Assembly: GCF_018130465.1 (NCBI RefSeq)
Contig: NZ_JAFCKJ010000008.1
Span: 293,266-357,265, forward strand
DNA: 64,000 nucleotides
Origin: Bradyrhizobium canariense
GTDB lineage: Bacteria > Pseudomonadota > Alphaproteobacteria > Rhizobiales > Xanthobacteraceae
Direction: 5' to 3'
Each line of letters starts with the position of its first letter. The first letter of the stretch is position 1. This document shows, one piece after another, positions 37,979 to 48,526 of this stretch. The notes under the pieces are model-generated. The model was not told where the DNA came from, searched no databases, and saw only the letters and a list, made by a program, of their open reading frames with translations. The translations under genes were made by a program, and so were the position numbers.

Positions 37979-38641
37979 TCAGCGCGCCGCGATGTAGTCG
38001 CGTGCGTGATGCATCTGCTCCGGCGCGGCCGGCATTGACGTATCAGGCGCAAGCGATCCCGTGACGAGCTTCATCTGCGGCCGTCGCGTCAGCTTGTAGA
38101 CGGCGGCCGGCGGCACGTTCAGCAGGGCACGGTCCACCAGCTTTGCGCGCAAGCCCAGCCGGTCGAGCACGGGCCGCGCGATCGGGCAACTCATGCCGTA
38201 GGTGAACTGGTAGAAGGCGCCGCCGGGTCGGACATGACTGAACGCGCCGCCGACGATCGAGATGACCTTGCGTGTCGACATGTTGAGCAGCGGCAGGCCG
38301 CTCACGACCGCGCCGACGGGCGCGCCGTCATAGAGGCGCTCCGTGGCCAGCCGCCCCGCATCCATCCACAACACGCGCGCGTTGGGAAAGCGCATCTGGA
38401 GCAGCTTCATGAAGTCGGAGCCGTATTCGATCAGCGTGAGGTCCTGCTGGCGCACGCCGCGTTTGAGCAGCTTGTAGGTGAACGCGCCGGTGCCGGGGCC
38501 GAGCTCGAGAACAGGGCCGGTCGATGCAGTGATCTCGCGGGTGATGAGATCGGCGAGCGCCGCGCCTGACGGCGCGATCGCGCCGACGCGACGCGGGGCC
38601 GCCATCCATGACAGGAAGAACGAGAGGAAGTCGTTGGGCAT
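37979..38641 (-). CDS. SAM-dependent methyltransferase, phospholipid N-methyltransferase-like
   Basis: This 220-residue class I methyltransferase resembles the rhizobial PmtA group that methylates phosphatidylethanolamine toward phosphatidylcholine. The features are FLSWMAAPRRVGAIAPSGAALA at the N-terminus, SAM motif I VLELGPGTGAFT (about 45-56), motif II LTLIEYGSDF, and SGLPLLNM in place of the NPPY-like motif. A hydrophobic N-terminal segment is consistent with membrane association. ATG 38641 has GGAG six bases upstream. The exact lipid step is inferred from similarity of motifs only. Confidence 0.8.
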   Translation of the reverse strand: MPNDFLSFFLSWMAAPRRVGAIAPSGAALADLITREITASTGPVLELGPGTGAFTYKLLKRGVRQQDLTLIEYGSDFMKLLQMRFPNARVLWMDAGRLATERLYDGAPVGAVVSGLPLLNMSTRKVISIVGGAFSHVRPGGAFYQFTYGMSCPIARPVLDRLGLRAKLVDRALLNVPPAAVYKLTRRPQMKLVTGSLAPDTSMPAAPEQMHHARDYIAAR

Positions 38642-38744
38642 GCGCACTCCGGCATCTTGGTTGCGCCTCGCAGGTCAGAAGTGAGGCGGCCGAACCATCG
38701 CTTGAGTGCATTGCGACAGCATTGCGTGCCGCATGTCGATTGCG

Positions 38745-40121
38745 TCAATTCTCCCGGATTGGCGGCAGCGTCATCCTGAAGCACGCGCCGCCGATCGCTC
38801 CGTCCGCGACCGAGATGTCGCCGCCATGCAGGAGCACGATCTCGCGCACCATGTTGAGGCCGAGGCCGGCACCGCGATCGAGCGGCGTCAGCCGGTAGAA
38901 CGGCTCGAAAATCGCGTCGCGCTGATCGGCCGGAATGCCGGCGCCTTCGTCTGTGACCTCGATGCTCGCGGGCCTGCTGACACGAATGCCGATGGTGCCG
39001 CGGCGAGGGCCGTGCTGGATCGCATTCTGCACGAGGTTGGTCAGCGCGCGCTCCAGCGCCGCCGCATCGCCGATCGTTTCGATCGGCGTGGCGGGAGCAT
39101 CGAGCGCCAGCTCGTAGCCGGCGGCAATCGCCAGCGGTGCAAGATCCGCGGCCGCGCTTTGCGCGATGGCAACGAGGTCGACGCGCGTGAAGGGATGACC
39201 GCAGCGGTCGAGCCGCTGAATGTCCAGCAACTGCTCAGCAAGCGTTGCCAGCCGCGCGGAATCCTCCAGCAGCCGGGTCTTGTCCGGCCCTGGCGGAAGC
39301 GACTCCAGCCGCGTGTTCAGGATCGCAATCGGTGTACGCAACTCGTGGGCGGCATCGGCGACGAAGCGCTTGTGGCGGGCATAGCCCTGGTCGAGTCGCG
39401 CCAGCGCGTCGTTGACCGCGGTCACGAGCGGCACGACCTCCAGCGGAATCCGGTCCAGCGACAGCCGCGCGCCGCGTTGGTGGATGTCGATGCGCCGCGC
39501 CTGGTCCGCCGTGGTGTCGAGTCCCTTGAAGGCGCGCCGTACGATCATCGGTGTGGCGATGAACGTCGCCGTTCCCATGAGGAGCAGGCCGGGCAGGGCG
39601 ATGCCGAGCAATGCAAGCGATGTCATGAACAGCGCCTTGGCGCCGGTGAGTCTGCCCTGCGTCGCCGTGATGATTTGCACATTGCCGGCGTCGGTATCGA
39701 CCCGCTTCAGTCGCGCCGGGGGCTTGCGCGGATCGTCCTCGAACAGCTGCCAGCCGAGCCGCGCCTGGCTGATCTGATCGAGGCCGCTGCCGATCGCGGC
39801 GAATTCGGCCGGCACGGCGCCTTCGCTGACCGAATGTCCTTGCCTGTCGCGGACCAGGAACCAGAGGTCGGGGGTCTCGCCGCGCAATTGCTTCAGCTCG
39901 GTCGTCGATCGCAGGGTCAGGTTGCCTTGCGTATCGCGCGCGAGCGCGTGCTGGACGATGTCGATCACGCGATCTTCGTCGCGATCGGCGATCACGAAGC
40001 CCGACGCGCACAATGCCCCGACGACGACGGCAACGAGCGCGGTGAGCAGCGCCGCCTGGAGCGACAGCAGGCGCCAGCTCAGCCGTGAGCGCAGGCAATA
40101 GGGATCGTCGTGCTTGCTCAT
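38745..40121 (-). CDS. Sensor histidine kinase of a two-component system
   Basis: This 458-residue inner-membrane kinase has transmembrane helices at about 17-45 and 166-192 bounding a periplasmic sensor loop of about 120 residues, a HAMP-like linker, the HisKA domain with the phospho-acceptor His259 in AAHELRTP, and HATPase_c with N (TNLVQNAIQHG), G1 (DEGAGIP), F (FEPFYR) and G2 (GAGLGLNMV) boxes. The architecture matches the QseC/TctE group. Its start overlaps the response-regulator stop by four bases (ATGA). The stimulus is unknown. Confidence 0.93.
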   Translation of the reverse strand: MSKHDDPYCLRSRLSWRLLSLQAALLTALVAVVVGALCASGFVIADRDEDRVIDIVQHALARDTQGNLTLRSTTELKQLRGETPDLWFLVRDRQGHSVSEGAVPAEFAAIGSGLDQISQARLGWQLFEDDPRKPPARLKRVDTDAGNVQIITATQGRLTGAKALFMTSLALLGIALPGLLLMGTATFIATPMIVRRAFKGLDTTADQARRIDIHQRGARLSLDRIPLEVVPLVTAVNDALARLDQGYARHKRFVADAAHELRTPIAILNTRLESLPPGPDKTRLLEDSARLATLAEQLLDIQRLDRCGHPFTRVDLVAIAQSAAADLAPLAIAAGYELALDAPATPIETIGDAAALERALTNLVQNAIQHGPRRGTIGIRVSRPASIEVTDEGAGIPADQRDAIFEPFYRLTPLDRGAGLGLNMVREIVLLHGGDISVADGAIGGACFRMTLPPIREN

Positions 40122-40792
40122 GGCAGCTTCTTCAGCAGATAGCCGACGCCGCGGATGCCGTGGATCTCCACGCGGGCATCGGCTTCTGAGAGCTTGCGGC
40201 GCAGCCGCGACACGTGCGTATCGAGCGCATTCGATTGGATCTCGTCGTCGAAACTGTAGACGGCTTCTTCCAGCGCGGAGCGCAGCACGGTCCGGCCCAT
40301 GCGACGGACCAGGGCTTCCAGCACGAGGAGCTCGCGCCGCGGCAGCTCGAGCGGAGCCCCGTCGATGCTTGCCTCGCGATGGCCGAAATCGAAGGCGAGG
40401 CGGCCGGCATGCATGATGTCGGGCTGCAGCCCGGCGGGCCGGCGCAGCACGGCGCGCAGCCGCGCCAGCAATTCCTCCACCGCGAACGGTTTTGCCAGAT
40501 AATCATCCGCCCCGCAGTCTAGTCCGGCGACCCGGTCGGCGAGTTCGCCGCGCGCCGTCAACACGATGATCGGCACGCCGTCGGCGCGCGCCCTGAGTTT
40601 CGGGATCAGGGTGAGACCGTCGCCATCGGGAAGCTGGCGATCGAGCAGGACGGCGGCGTGGACGTCGGCAGAAATGGCCTCTTCCGCCTCGGCGAGCGTG
40701 GGGGCATGGTCCACCACCATGTCGTAGCGCTTCAGCGCTGACGCCAGCGCGTCGGCCATCTCGGCCTCGTCCTCGACGAGCAAAATCCGCAT
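40118..40792 (-). CDS. OmpR-family response regulator
   Basis: This 224-residue partner of the downstream kinase has a receiver domain with acidic residues in LLVEDEAEM, the phosphorylated Asp51 in LLDRQLPDGDG, Thr in VLTARG and Lys in YLAKPF. The C-terminal winged helix (LELPRRELLVLEALVRR, SNALDTHVSRLRRKL, IHGIRGVGYLL) is of OmpR/PhoB type. ATG 40792 (MRILLVEDEAE) is chosen over an in-frame start 24 bases upstream. Targets are unknown; none of the adjacent genes shows an obvious direct-repeat site. Confidence 0.94.
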   Translation of the reverse strand: MRILLVEDEAEMADALASALKRYDMVVDHAPTLAEAEEAISADVHAAVLLDRQLPDGDGLTLIPKLRARADGVPIIVLTARGELADRVAGLDCGADDYLAKPFAVEELLARLRAVLRRPAGLQPDIMHAGRLAFDFGHREASIDGAPLELPRRELLVLEALVRRMGRTVLRSALEEAVYSFDDEIQSNALDTHVSRLRRKLSEADARVEIHGIRGVGYLLKKLP

Positions 40793-40989
40793 GATCCGCA
40801 CCTCAACCTCAATCACGCCAATCTAGCGGCCGTATCATTGCGGCAGCATTGCGGGAACCGGCTCTCGAGGACCCGACTTTGAGCGGGCCCTAGCCATGCG
40901 CGGAACGCCACAGGGGGCGGCCGAGCGGCCTCAAGACACCGTCAGGGCCAGCCGTTATAACCGCCGGACTTGATCAGGGAGGAACGATA

Positions 40990-41316
40990 ATGATCTACGA
41001 AATGCGCATCTATCGCTGCGTGCCCGGCCGCCTGCCGGCACTGCTCAAGCGGTTCGAGACCGTCACGCTGAAGGTGTGGGAAAAGCACGGCATCAAGCAG
41101 GCCGGGTTCTTCACGACGCTGATCGGCGAATCCAACCAGGAGCTGACCTATTTCCTGGCCTGGGAGTCACTCGCCGAGCGCGAGAAGAAGTGGGCCGCCT
41201 TCATGACCGATCCGGACTGGATGAAAGGGCGCGCTGAGAGCGAGGCGGACGGCCAGATCGTCGGCAACATCGTCAGCCAGCTGCTGACGCCGACCGCCTT
41301 CTCGGCGGTGAAGTAG
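40990..41316 (+). CDS. NIPSNAP-family protein
   Basis: This 108-residue protein has the family's ferredoxin-like pattern: MIYEMRIYRCVPGRLPALLKRFE at the start, KHGIKQAGFFTT, and ELTYFLAWESLAEREKKWAAFMTDPDW. It is cytoplasmic and usually dimeric. Biochemical function in bacteria is not established. GGGAGGAACGATA precedes the ATG. It stands alone between the response regulator and kdsA. Confidence 0.88.
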   Translation: MIYEMRIYRCVPGRLPALLKRFETVTLKVWEKHGIKQAGFFTTLIGESNQELTYFLAWESLAEREKKWAAFMTDPDWMKGRAESEADGQIVGNIVSQLLTPTAFSAVK

Positions 41317-41441
41317 AGGCTGCCGGCGCGAGGGCGTCGCGGGGAGCTTGGGCGCAACCCTGATATTCTGGAAGCCCAGGCCGAATCGGGTTGATCCGCC
41401 CTTCATCGCGGCTATGGTCGCGCCGAAACGAGGGATTTGCC

Positions 41442-42305
41442 TTGAGCTCTTCGACATCAGCGGCGCCGGTCGTCACCATTGGCAAGGTCAAATTCGGCAA
41501 TGATCTGCCGATCTCGATCATTGCCGGGCCGTGTCAGCTCGAAAGCCGCCAGCATGCGCTGGAGGTGGCCTCCGCGCTGAAGGAGATCGCCGCGCGGCTG
41601 CAGATCGGCCTTGTCTACAAAACCTCGTTCGACAAGGCCAATCGCACCAGCGCCTCGGCTGCGCGTGGCCTCGGGCTTGCCCAGTCGCTGCCGATCTTCG
41701 CTGAAATCCAATCGTCGCTCGGCCTGCCGGTCCTGACCGACGTGCATGACGCTGCGCAGTGCGCCGAGGTAGCGCAGGCGGTGGACGTGTTGCAGATCCC
41801 CGCCTTCCTGTGTCGGCAGACCGATCTGCTGCTGGCGGCCGCCGCGACCGGCAAGGTCGTCAACGTCAAGAAGGGCCAATTCCTCGCGCCTTGGGACATG
41901 GCGAACGTCGTGTCCAAGATCACGAGCGCGAACAATCCCAACGTGCTCGTCACCGAGCGCGGCGTCTCCTTCGGCTACAACACGCTGGTCTCCGACATGC
42001 GCGCATTGCCGATCCTGGCGCGTACCACCGGCGCACCGGTGATCTTCGACGCGACTCATTCGGTGCAACAGCCGGGCGGGAAGGGGACGTCTTCCGGAGG
42101 CGAGCGCGAATTCGTGCCGATGCTCGCACGCGCTGCCGTGGCTGTCGGCGTTGCCGGCGTCTTCATCGAGACCCATCCCGACCCCGACAGCGCGCCGTCC
42201 GACGGACCCAACATGGTGCCGCTGCGCGAGTTCGAAGGGCTGATCCGGAAGCTGATGGCGTTCGACGCGCTCGCCAAAGATTCTACCAAAGCCGACCCGC
42301 GCTGA
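41442..42305 (+). CDS. kdsA: 3-deoxy-8-phosphooctulonate synthase
   Basis: KdsA condenses arabinose-5-phosphate and PEP to KDO-8-phosphate for the LPS inner core. The 287-residue barrel has [64 protein letters not shown] and [16 protein letters not shown]. The apparent start is TTG 41442 ([10 protein letters not shown] follows) because GAGGGA lies about six bases upstream. A GTG/ATG further upstream would add a Pro/Arg-rich extension absent from the family. Its stop overlaps the start of an MFS gene (TGATG). Confidence 0.94.
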   Translation: MSSSTSAAPVVTIGKVKFGNDLPISIIAGPCQLESRQHALEVASALKEIAARLQIGLVYKTSFDKANRTSASAARGLGLAQSLPIFAEIQSSLGLPVLTDVHDAAQCAEVAQAVDVLQIPAFLCRQTDLLLAAAATGKVVNVKKGQFLAPWDMANVVSKITSANNPNVLVTERGVSFGYNTLVSDMRALPILARTTGAPVIFDATHSVQQPGGKGTSSGGEREFVPMLARAAVAVGVAGVFIETHPDPDSAPSDGPNMVPLREFEGLIRKLMAFDALAKDSTKADPR

Positions 42306-43510
42306 TGCAGCAAAGCGAGGCGCGGCCGCACGATCACGGCCTGCCGGCCGCGCTCTACGTCATCTCCGGTGCAAGCTTCGCCGCAGCGCTCTCTGCGCGC
42401 GCGCTCGATCCGGTGCTGCCGCACGTCGCCGAGGATTTTGGCGTCAGCATCGCGACCGCTGCCGGCTTTGCCGCGGTGTTCGCCTTCACCTTCTCGATCA
42501 TCCAGCCGATCGTCGGCGCCGCCGCCGATCTGTTCGGCAAGACGCGGCTGATGATCGGCTGCCTCGCGCTGCTCGGCCTTGCCAACATCCTGGGGGCGCT
42601 CTCGACCTCGTTCTCGGTTCTGTTCGCGACCCGTATCCTCGCCGGCATTGGCTCCGGAGGCGTGTTTCCGGTGGCGCTCAGCCTGACCAGCGATCTCGTC
42701 GGTCCGGAGAAACGCCAGGTCGCGATCAGCCGCACGCTCGCCGGCGCGATGACCGGCAATCTCCTCGGCGCCTCGGCTTCCGGCCTGATCGGCGATTTCC
42801 TCGGCTGGCGCGGCGTGCTGGCGGTGCTCGGCGTTCTCGTGATCGTTGCATCGATCGCGGTCGCCGCCGGTTTTCGTGGCGCCAAGGTCAAGCATCCGCC
42901 GAAGACGAGCCTGTCGGCGCTGAAGGCCGGCTATCGCACCATCTTCACCAACCCGAACGCCTATGTCTGTTATTCGGCGGTGTTCATCGAAGGCTGCTGC
43001 GTGCTCGGCCTGTTTCCCTACATCGCTTCGTTCCTGTTCGAGCTCGGTCAGACCTCGCTCTCGATCGCCGGTCTCGTCATCGCGGGCTTTGCGGTCGGCG
43101 GCCTGTTCTACACGCTGACAGTGTCGCGCCTGCTGCCATGGCTGGGCATGAAGCGAATGATGATCGCGGGCATGACACTGGTGGCCTCGCAGCTCGTTGT
43201 CGTCGCCTTCGGCCTACGCTGGGAGGTGCAGGCGCTCAATCTCATCGTGATGGGATGGGGCTTCTACATCGCCCATGGCTGTCTTCAGATGTTTGCCAGC
43301 GAGCTCTCGGTCGAGGCACGTGCGACCGCGTTGTCGCTGCATTCGTTCTTCTTCTTCATGGGGCAGACGGTCGGGCCGCTCGCCTATGGCCTTGGCCTCC
43401 AGCATGGCGGCAAGATGCCGACCCTGTTCGCGAGCGCCGCGATCATGGTCGCGCTGGGCTTCGTCTGCGCCCGGCTGCTCAAGCAGCGGGCACCGTCCGA
43501 CGCGCGCTGA
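42305..43510 (+). CDS. MFS transporter, drug/metabolite efflux type
   Basis: This 401-residue inner-membrane carrier has about 12 helices. The first-half signature PIVGAAADLFGKTRLMIG between helices 2 and 3 and RILAGIGSGGVFPVALSL in helix 4 place it with the DHA1-like group. The ATG shares its A with the kdsA stop, so translation is coupled. That coupling with LPS synthesis may be incidental. Substrate unknown. Confidence 0.88.
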   Translation: MQQSEARPHDHGLPAALYVISGASFAAALSARALDPVLPHVAEDFGVSIATAAGFAAVFAFTFSIIQPIVGAAADLFGKTRLMIGCLALLGLANILGALSTSFSVLFATRILAGIGSGGVFPVALSLTSDLVGPEKRQVAISRTLAGAMTGNLLGASASGLIGDFLGWRGVLAVLGVLVIVASIAVAAGFRGAKVKHPPKTSLSALKAGYRTIFTNPNAYVCYSAVFIEGCCVLGLFPYIASFLFELGQTSLSIAGLVIAGFAVGGLFYTLTVSRLLPWLGMKRMMIAGMTLVASQLVVVAFGLRWEVQALNLIVMGWGFYIAHGCLQMFASELSVEARATALSLHSFFFFMGQTVGPLAYGLGLQHGGKMPTLFASAAIMVALGFVCARLLKQRAPSDAR

Positions 43511-43557
43511 GGTCTGGAGCGGCGTTTCACGCTGCTCCGCGTCCGGGACACAAGCGG

Positions 43558-44010
43558 CTAGCCCCGCCCGCGATAGGGCGCGACGCCTTGCTCGGGCACC
43601 CAGAGGCCCTTCGGCGCCCTTCCGGTCTGCCAGAACACGTCGATCGGAATGCCGCCGCGCGGATACCAGTAGCCGCCGATGCGCAAGAATTTCGGCTTGA
43701 TCTCGCTCGCGATGCGCTTGCCGATCATCACGGTGCAGTCCTCGTGGAAGGCGCCGTGATTGCGGAAGCTCGCGATGTAGAGTTTGAGCGACTTCGACTC
43801 CAGCAGCCACGCAGCCGGTGCGTAGTCGATCATCAGATGTGCGAAATCCGGTTGTCCCGTGACCGGGCAGAGCGAGGTGAATTCCGGCACGGTGAAGCGT
43901 ACCAGATAGTCCGTGCCCTTTTGCGGATTCGGCACGCGGTCAAGCTGGGCTTCTTCCGGCGTGTGCGGCCATTCGACCGCGCGGCCGAGCTGAAGGGATT
44001 TCTTCGCCAT
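43558..44010 (-). CDS. queF: NADPH-dependent 7-cyano-7-deazaguanine reductase
   Basis: QueF reduces preQ0 to preQ1 in queuosine synthesis. The 150-residue protein is the short, unimodular T-fold type: catalytic Cys48 in [12 protein letters not shown] with Asp55, the QueF motif ESKSLKLY (71-78) and the substrate Glu in FHEDC (90). ATG 44010 ([15 protein letters not shown]) was chosen; a longer frame lacks family character. It is convergent with the MFS gene. Confidence 0.95.
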   Translation of the reverse strand: MAKKSLQLGRAVEWPHTPEEAQLDRVPNPQKGTDYLVRFTVPEFTSLCPVTGQPDFAHLMIDYAPAAWLLESKSLKLYIASFRNHGAFHEDCTVMIGKRIASEIKPKFLRIGGYWYPRGGIPIDVFWQTGRAPKGLWVPEQGVAPYRGRG

Positions 44011-44061
44011 TGTCGTCACATCCTGTTTCGCGTGCCGGGATGGACGCAAATGCCGCTGTCG

Positions 44062-45039
44062 TCAACCGGCGGCGACCGTCTGGATCATGACGATCCGGTC
44101 GTTGCCGGACTCGCAGCCCCAGAGCTCGCCCGGCCTCCCGTCGAGCTGGCGCACATTGGCATTGGCCTTGTCGCTGGCGAACACGTTGAAGCGCTCGGTG
44201 GCGGGATCGAAGCGGACGATGGCGTTGGCGGAGAAATCGGTCAGCCAGACCTTGTCCTTATCGTCGACATAGACTGCGTAGGTGCGGGGACGTTCGCCGG
44301 GCAGCTTCCAGGTCTTCCAGGAGGCTTCCGCGGGATCGTGCACCGAGACGTGGCCGCTGTTCCACTCGCTGACCCAGATCCGGCTTGTCGAATCCGACCA
44401 GACCCGTCGCGAACCCTGGCCCGGCGTCGGCGGCTCGACCACACTGGCGCTGCCCGTCGCCAGATCGATCCTGGCAATATAGCTGCCGGCAAGCGAGGCA
44501 TACCAGACGTCGCCCTTGGGCGTGACGGTGATACCGTAGGGGCCGACGCCCTTGGGCGCCCTGAACACGTCCATCCCGCCCGATTTCGGCTTGAGGCGGC
44601 CGTAATAGCCGGACTGTCCGGTGAACCAGTAGGTGCCGTCCTTGTCGAACACGCCGGTATTGAGATTGGCGTAGGCGAACTTTTCGGGCACGCGGAACAG
44701 CGTGACCTTGAGGTCGGAAGGGTCGACGCGGGCGATCGCATTCTGTCCGCCCTCGGTGATCCAGGGCGCGCCATCGGGGCCGATGGTCACGCCGTGCGGG
44801 GCAGCACCCTGGCCGAGGCTGACCGTCTTATAGCTGCCATCCTTCGGATCGAGCCTGCCGAGCAGGCCCTTGCCCTGGGCCGTAAACCAGACTGTGCCAT
44901 CAGGGGCGGGAGCGAGGTCGTGCAGTCCGATGCCGGAGCTGATGGGGTAGTATTTTGTCCGGAACGGGCCTTCCTGCGCAAAACTTGGGCGGGCCGCGAG
45001 GAGGGCGGCACTCGAGGCAAGAAACCGGCGGCGATTCAT
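44062..45039 (-). CDS. Tat-exported beta-propeller protein, Vgb (streptogramin lyase)-like
   Basis: This 325-residue protein starts with a twin-arginine signal (MNRRRFLASSAALLAARPSFA). It then has repeating propeller blades with the pattern PHGVTIGPDGAPWITE, PYGITVTPKGDVWYAS and RTYAVYVDDKDKVWLTDFSANAI, as in the Vgb/SMP-30-NHL superfamily. True antibiotic-lyase activity is unlikely to be its role; homologues in environmental bacteria are periplasmic propellers of unknown or lactonase-like function. It lies 52 bases upstream of queF on the same strand and is divergent from eno. Confidence 0.85.
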   Translation of the reverse strand: MNRRRFLASSAALLAARPSFAQEGPFRTKYYPISSGIGLHDLAPAPDGTVWFTAQGKGLLGRLDPKDGSYKTVSLGQGAAPHGVTIGPDGAPWITEGGQNAIARVDPSDLKVTLFRVPEKFAYANLNTGVFDKDGTYWFTGQSGYYGRLKPKSGGMDVFRAPKGVGPYGITVTPKGDVWYASLAGSYIARIDLATGSASVVEPPTPGQGSRRVWSDSTSRIWVSEWNSGHVSVHDPAEASWKTWKLPGERPRTYAVYVDDKDKVWLTDFSANAIVRFDPATERFNVFASDKANANVRQLDGRPGELWGCESGNDRIVMIQTVAAG

Positions 45040-45195
45040 GGCGTTACCCCGACTGTTTCAGATTGAGGTTGGGCGCGCGAACCAGCTGCCGTCAAGCTTA
45101 GTCCTGGACGCTTCACGCGTCAGTCGAAGCACGCCGTCCAAGCGTTCACATTTGCTTGCGCTCCGTGTAAGACCCGCGGCACCGATCAGCCCTAA

Positions 45196-46497
<1,302 letters not shown>

Positions 46498-46531
46498 GCC
46501 TGCGCCTCAACAAGGACAGGGGAGGATCGAC

Positions 46532-47671
46532 ATGAGCGACGGCAACACCGGCCTGCAATTGCGTTCGCTGATCAAGAAGAGCGGCGAGCTCGAGATCTCG
46601 CTTCTCGACGTGCCGACCCCCGAACCCGCCGCGGACGAGGTCGTCGTCCGCGTCGAGGCGGCGCCGATCAACCCGTCCGACCTCGGGCTCCTGATCGGCG
46701 CGGCCGATATGAGCACGGCAAAGGCTTCGGGCGACAAGGGCGCTCCCGTCATCACCGCGAAGGTGCCGGAAGGCGCGATGCGGTCGATGGCCGCGCGGCT
46801 CGACGAGTCCATGCCGGTCGGCAACGAAGGCGCGGGAGTCGTGATCAGGACCGGCTCGTCGGATGCCGCGAAGGCGCTGATGGGCAAGACCGTCGCCATG
46901 ATCGGCGGCGCGATGTATGCGCAATATCGTACGTTGAAAGTGCGCGAGTGCCTGCCGCTGCCGGAAGGCACGACGCCGGCCGAAGGTGCCTCCTGCTTCG
47001 TCAATCCGCTCACGGCGCTCGGCATGACCGAGACCATGCGGCGCGAGGGTCACAAGGCGCTGGTGCACACTGCGGCCGCCTCCAATCTCGGGCAGATGCT
47101 GAACAAGATCTGCATCAAGGACGGCATCCCGCTGGTCAATATCGTGCGCAGCAAGGAGCAGGCCGACATCCTGCACAAGATCGGCGCCAAATACGTCGTC
47201 GATTCCACCGCGCCGAGCTTCCTCGGCGATCTCACCAACGCGCTGGTCGAGACCGGCGCCACCATCGCCTTCGACGCCATCGGCGGCGGCAAGCTCGCCG
47301 GCGACATCCTCAACTGCATGGAAGCCGCGATCAACAAGACCGCGAAGGAATACAGCCGCTACGGCTCCAACGTGCACAAGCAGGTCTACGTTTACGGCGG
47401 ACTCGATATCCGCCCGATCGAGCTGCCGCGTGGCTTCGGCATGGCCTGGGGCGTCGGCGGCTGGCTGCTGTTTCCGTTCCTGATGAAGATCGGGCAGGCG
47501 GACGGGGCCAAGCTGCGCCAGCGCGTCGTCGACGAACTGAAGACCACGTTTGCCAGCCACTACACCAAGGTGGTGTCGCTTTCCGAGGCGCTCGATCCGG
47601 CCAACATCGCAGTCTATGCCAAACGCGCCACCGGCGAAAAATTCCTCATCAACCCAAATAAATCTTCGTGA
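46532..47671 (+). CDS. Zinc-binding-type alcohol dehydrogenase/quinone oxidoreductase
   Basis: This 379-residue MDR-superfamily oxidoreductase has a GroES-like N-terminal domain (VRVEAAPINPSDLGLLIGA, GNEGAGVVI), an NAD(P)-binding Rossmann domain (AAASNLGQMLNKI), and FDAIGGGKLAGDIL. It lacks the structural zinc cysteines of classical alcohol dehydrogenases, which fits quinone/enone reductase members. GGGGAGGATCGAC precedes ATG. Its last codons (TGEKFLINPNKSS) belong to a 64-bp sequence repeated at 49517, where the same frame ends the AraC gene. It is probably cotranscribed with eno. Confidence 0.88.
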   Translation: MSDGNTGLQLRSLIKKSGELEISLLDVPTPEPAADEVVVRVEAAPINPSDLGLLIGAADMSTAKASGDKGAPVITAKVPEGAMRSMAARLDESMPVGNEGAGVVIRTGSSDAAKALMGKTVAMIGGAMYAQYRTLKVRECLPLPEGTTPAEGASCFVNPLTALGMTETMRREGHKALVHTAAASNLGQMLNKICIKDGIPLVNIVRSKEQADILHKIGAKYVVDSTAPSFLGDLTNALVETGATIAFDAIGGGKLAGDILNCMEAAINKTAKEYSRYGSNVHKQVYVYGGLDIRPIELPRGFGMAWGVGGWLLFPFLMKIGQADGAKLRQRVVDELKTTFASHYTKVVSLSEALDPANIAVYAKRATGEKFLINPNKSS

Positions 47672-47690
47672 TCTGCGACGGCGCGTGACC
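47627..47690 (+). repeat. 64-bp direct repeat, copy A (3' end of the MDR gene)
   Basis: It covers the last 14 codons of the MDR gene, its stop and 19 bases beyond. Copy B at 49517-49580 matches at 55 of 64 positions in the same orientation, 1890 bases away. The pair brackets the SDR and AraC genes. No integrase or transposase lies between them. Confidence 0.85.
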
Positions 47691-47738
47691 CGGGGGAGGG
47701 ACCGGCCGCGCCGGCCCAACCTCGCTTGATCGACACGT

Positions 47739-48476
47739 TCATGCCTGAGCAGTCGGGCGAACGACGATCTCGCCGACATCCACGCTATCTGGTTGAGCTA
47801 TCGCGAAAGCGATGGCTTCTGCGATAGCGCTCGCCGGAATGGCCAGTGCCTTCATGCTCGCCTGCCCCTGCTCCCGTAGCGCGGAATCCGTCATGGAGGA
47901 TGGAAGCTCGGTATCGACATAACCGGGGGAGATGGTCGTCAGCCGAAGCGACGGGCCGGCCTCCTGACGAAGTCCTTCGGAAATCGCTCTGACGGCATTC
48001 TTCGATCCAGCGTAGACAGCCATTGTCGGAACGATCTTGATGCCGGCGGTCGACAAGGTGTTGACAAAGTGGCCAAAGCCCTGACGACGGAAGACGGGAA
48101 GGGCCGCGGCGATTCCGTAGAGCACGCCTTTCACGTTCACGTCGATCATATCGTCCCAGTCGTCGACTCTCAGATCGTCAAGACGGGAAATCGGGGCAAT
48201 CCCGGCATTGTTGATCATGACGTCCAGCTTTCCGCATCGGTCCGTTGCGAGTCCGACGAGCCTGGCAACATCCTCGCGCTGCCTGACGTCGGTGACGAGA
48301 TACGACGCCTTTCCGCCCTTGGACGCGATGCTCGCGGCCAGCATCTCCAGCCTGTCGGAACGCCGTGCGCCGAGGATCACGATGGCGCCACGTTCCGCGA
48401 GATGCCGGGCGGTGGCTTCGCCAATTCCGCTGCTCGCGCCAGTGATGGCGATGACCTTGCCTGCGATGCCTGTCAT
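47739..48476 (-). CDS. Short-chain dehydrogenase/reductase
   Basis: This 245-residue NADP-type classical SDR has TGASSGIGEATA, ARRSDRL after the second strand (arginines favour NADP), NNAGIAPIS, the Ser/Tyr/Lys set in STAGIK and YAGSKNAV (YxxxK), and SPGYVDTEL. It resembles the YdfG/serine-dehydrogenase-like group. ATG 48476 (MTGIAGKVIAITGA) is divergent from the AraC regulator 51 bases away, suggesting it is that regulator's target. It lies inside the segment bounded by the 64-bp direct repeat. Confidence 0.9.
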   Translation of the reverse strand: MTGIAGKVIAITGASSGIGEATARHLAERGAIVILGARRSDRLEMLAASIASKGGKASYLVTDVRQREDVARLVGLATDRCGKLDVMINNAGIAPISRLDDLRVDDWDDMIDVNVKGVLYGIAAALPVFRRQGFGHFVNTLSTAGIKIVPTMAVYAGSKNAVRAISEGLRQEAGPSLRLTTISPGYVDTELPSSMTDSALREQGQASMKALAIPASAIAEAIAFAIAQPDSVDVGEIVVRPTAQA

Positions 48477-48526
48477 AGGTGTTCCATCCAGTTCGTTGCG
48501 AGATGAACTTCGCATCGGAGGCGAGG

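Noticed and set aside
47691-47738. GC-rich stem GGCCGCGCCGGCC as a terminator of the MDR gene
   Set aside because: The stem is short and no T-run follows.
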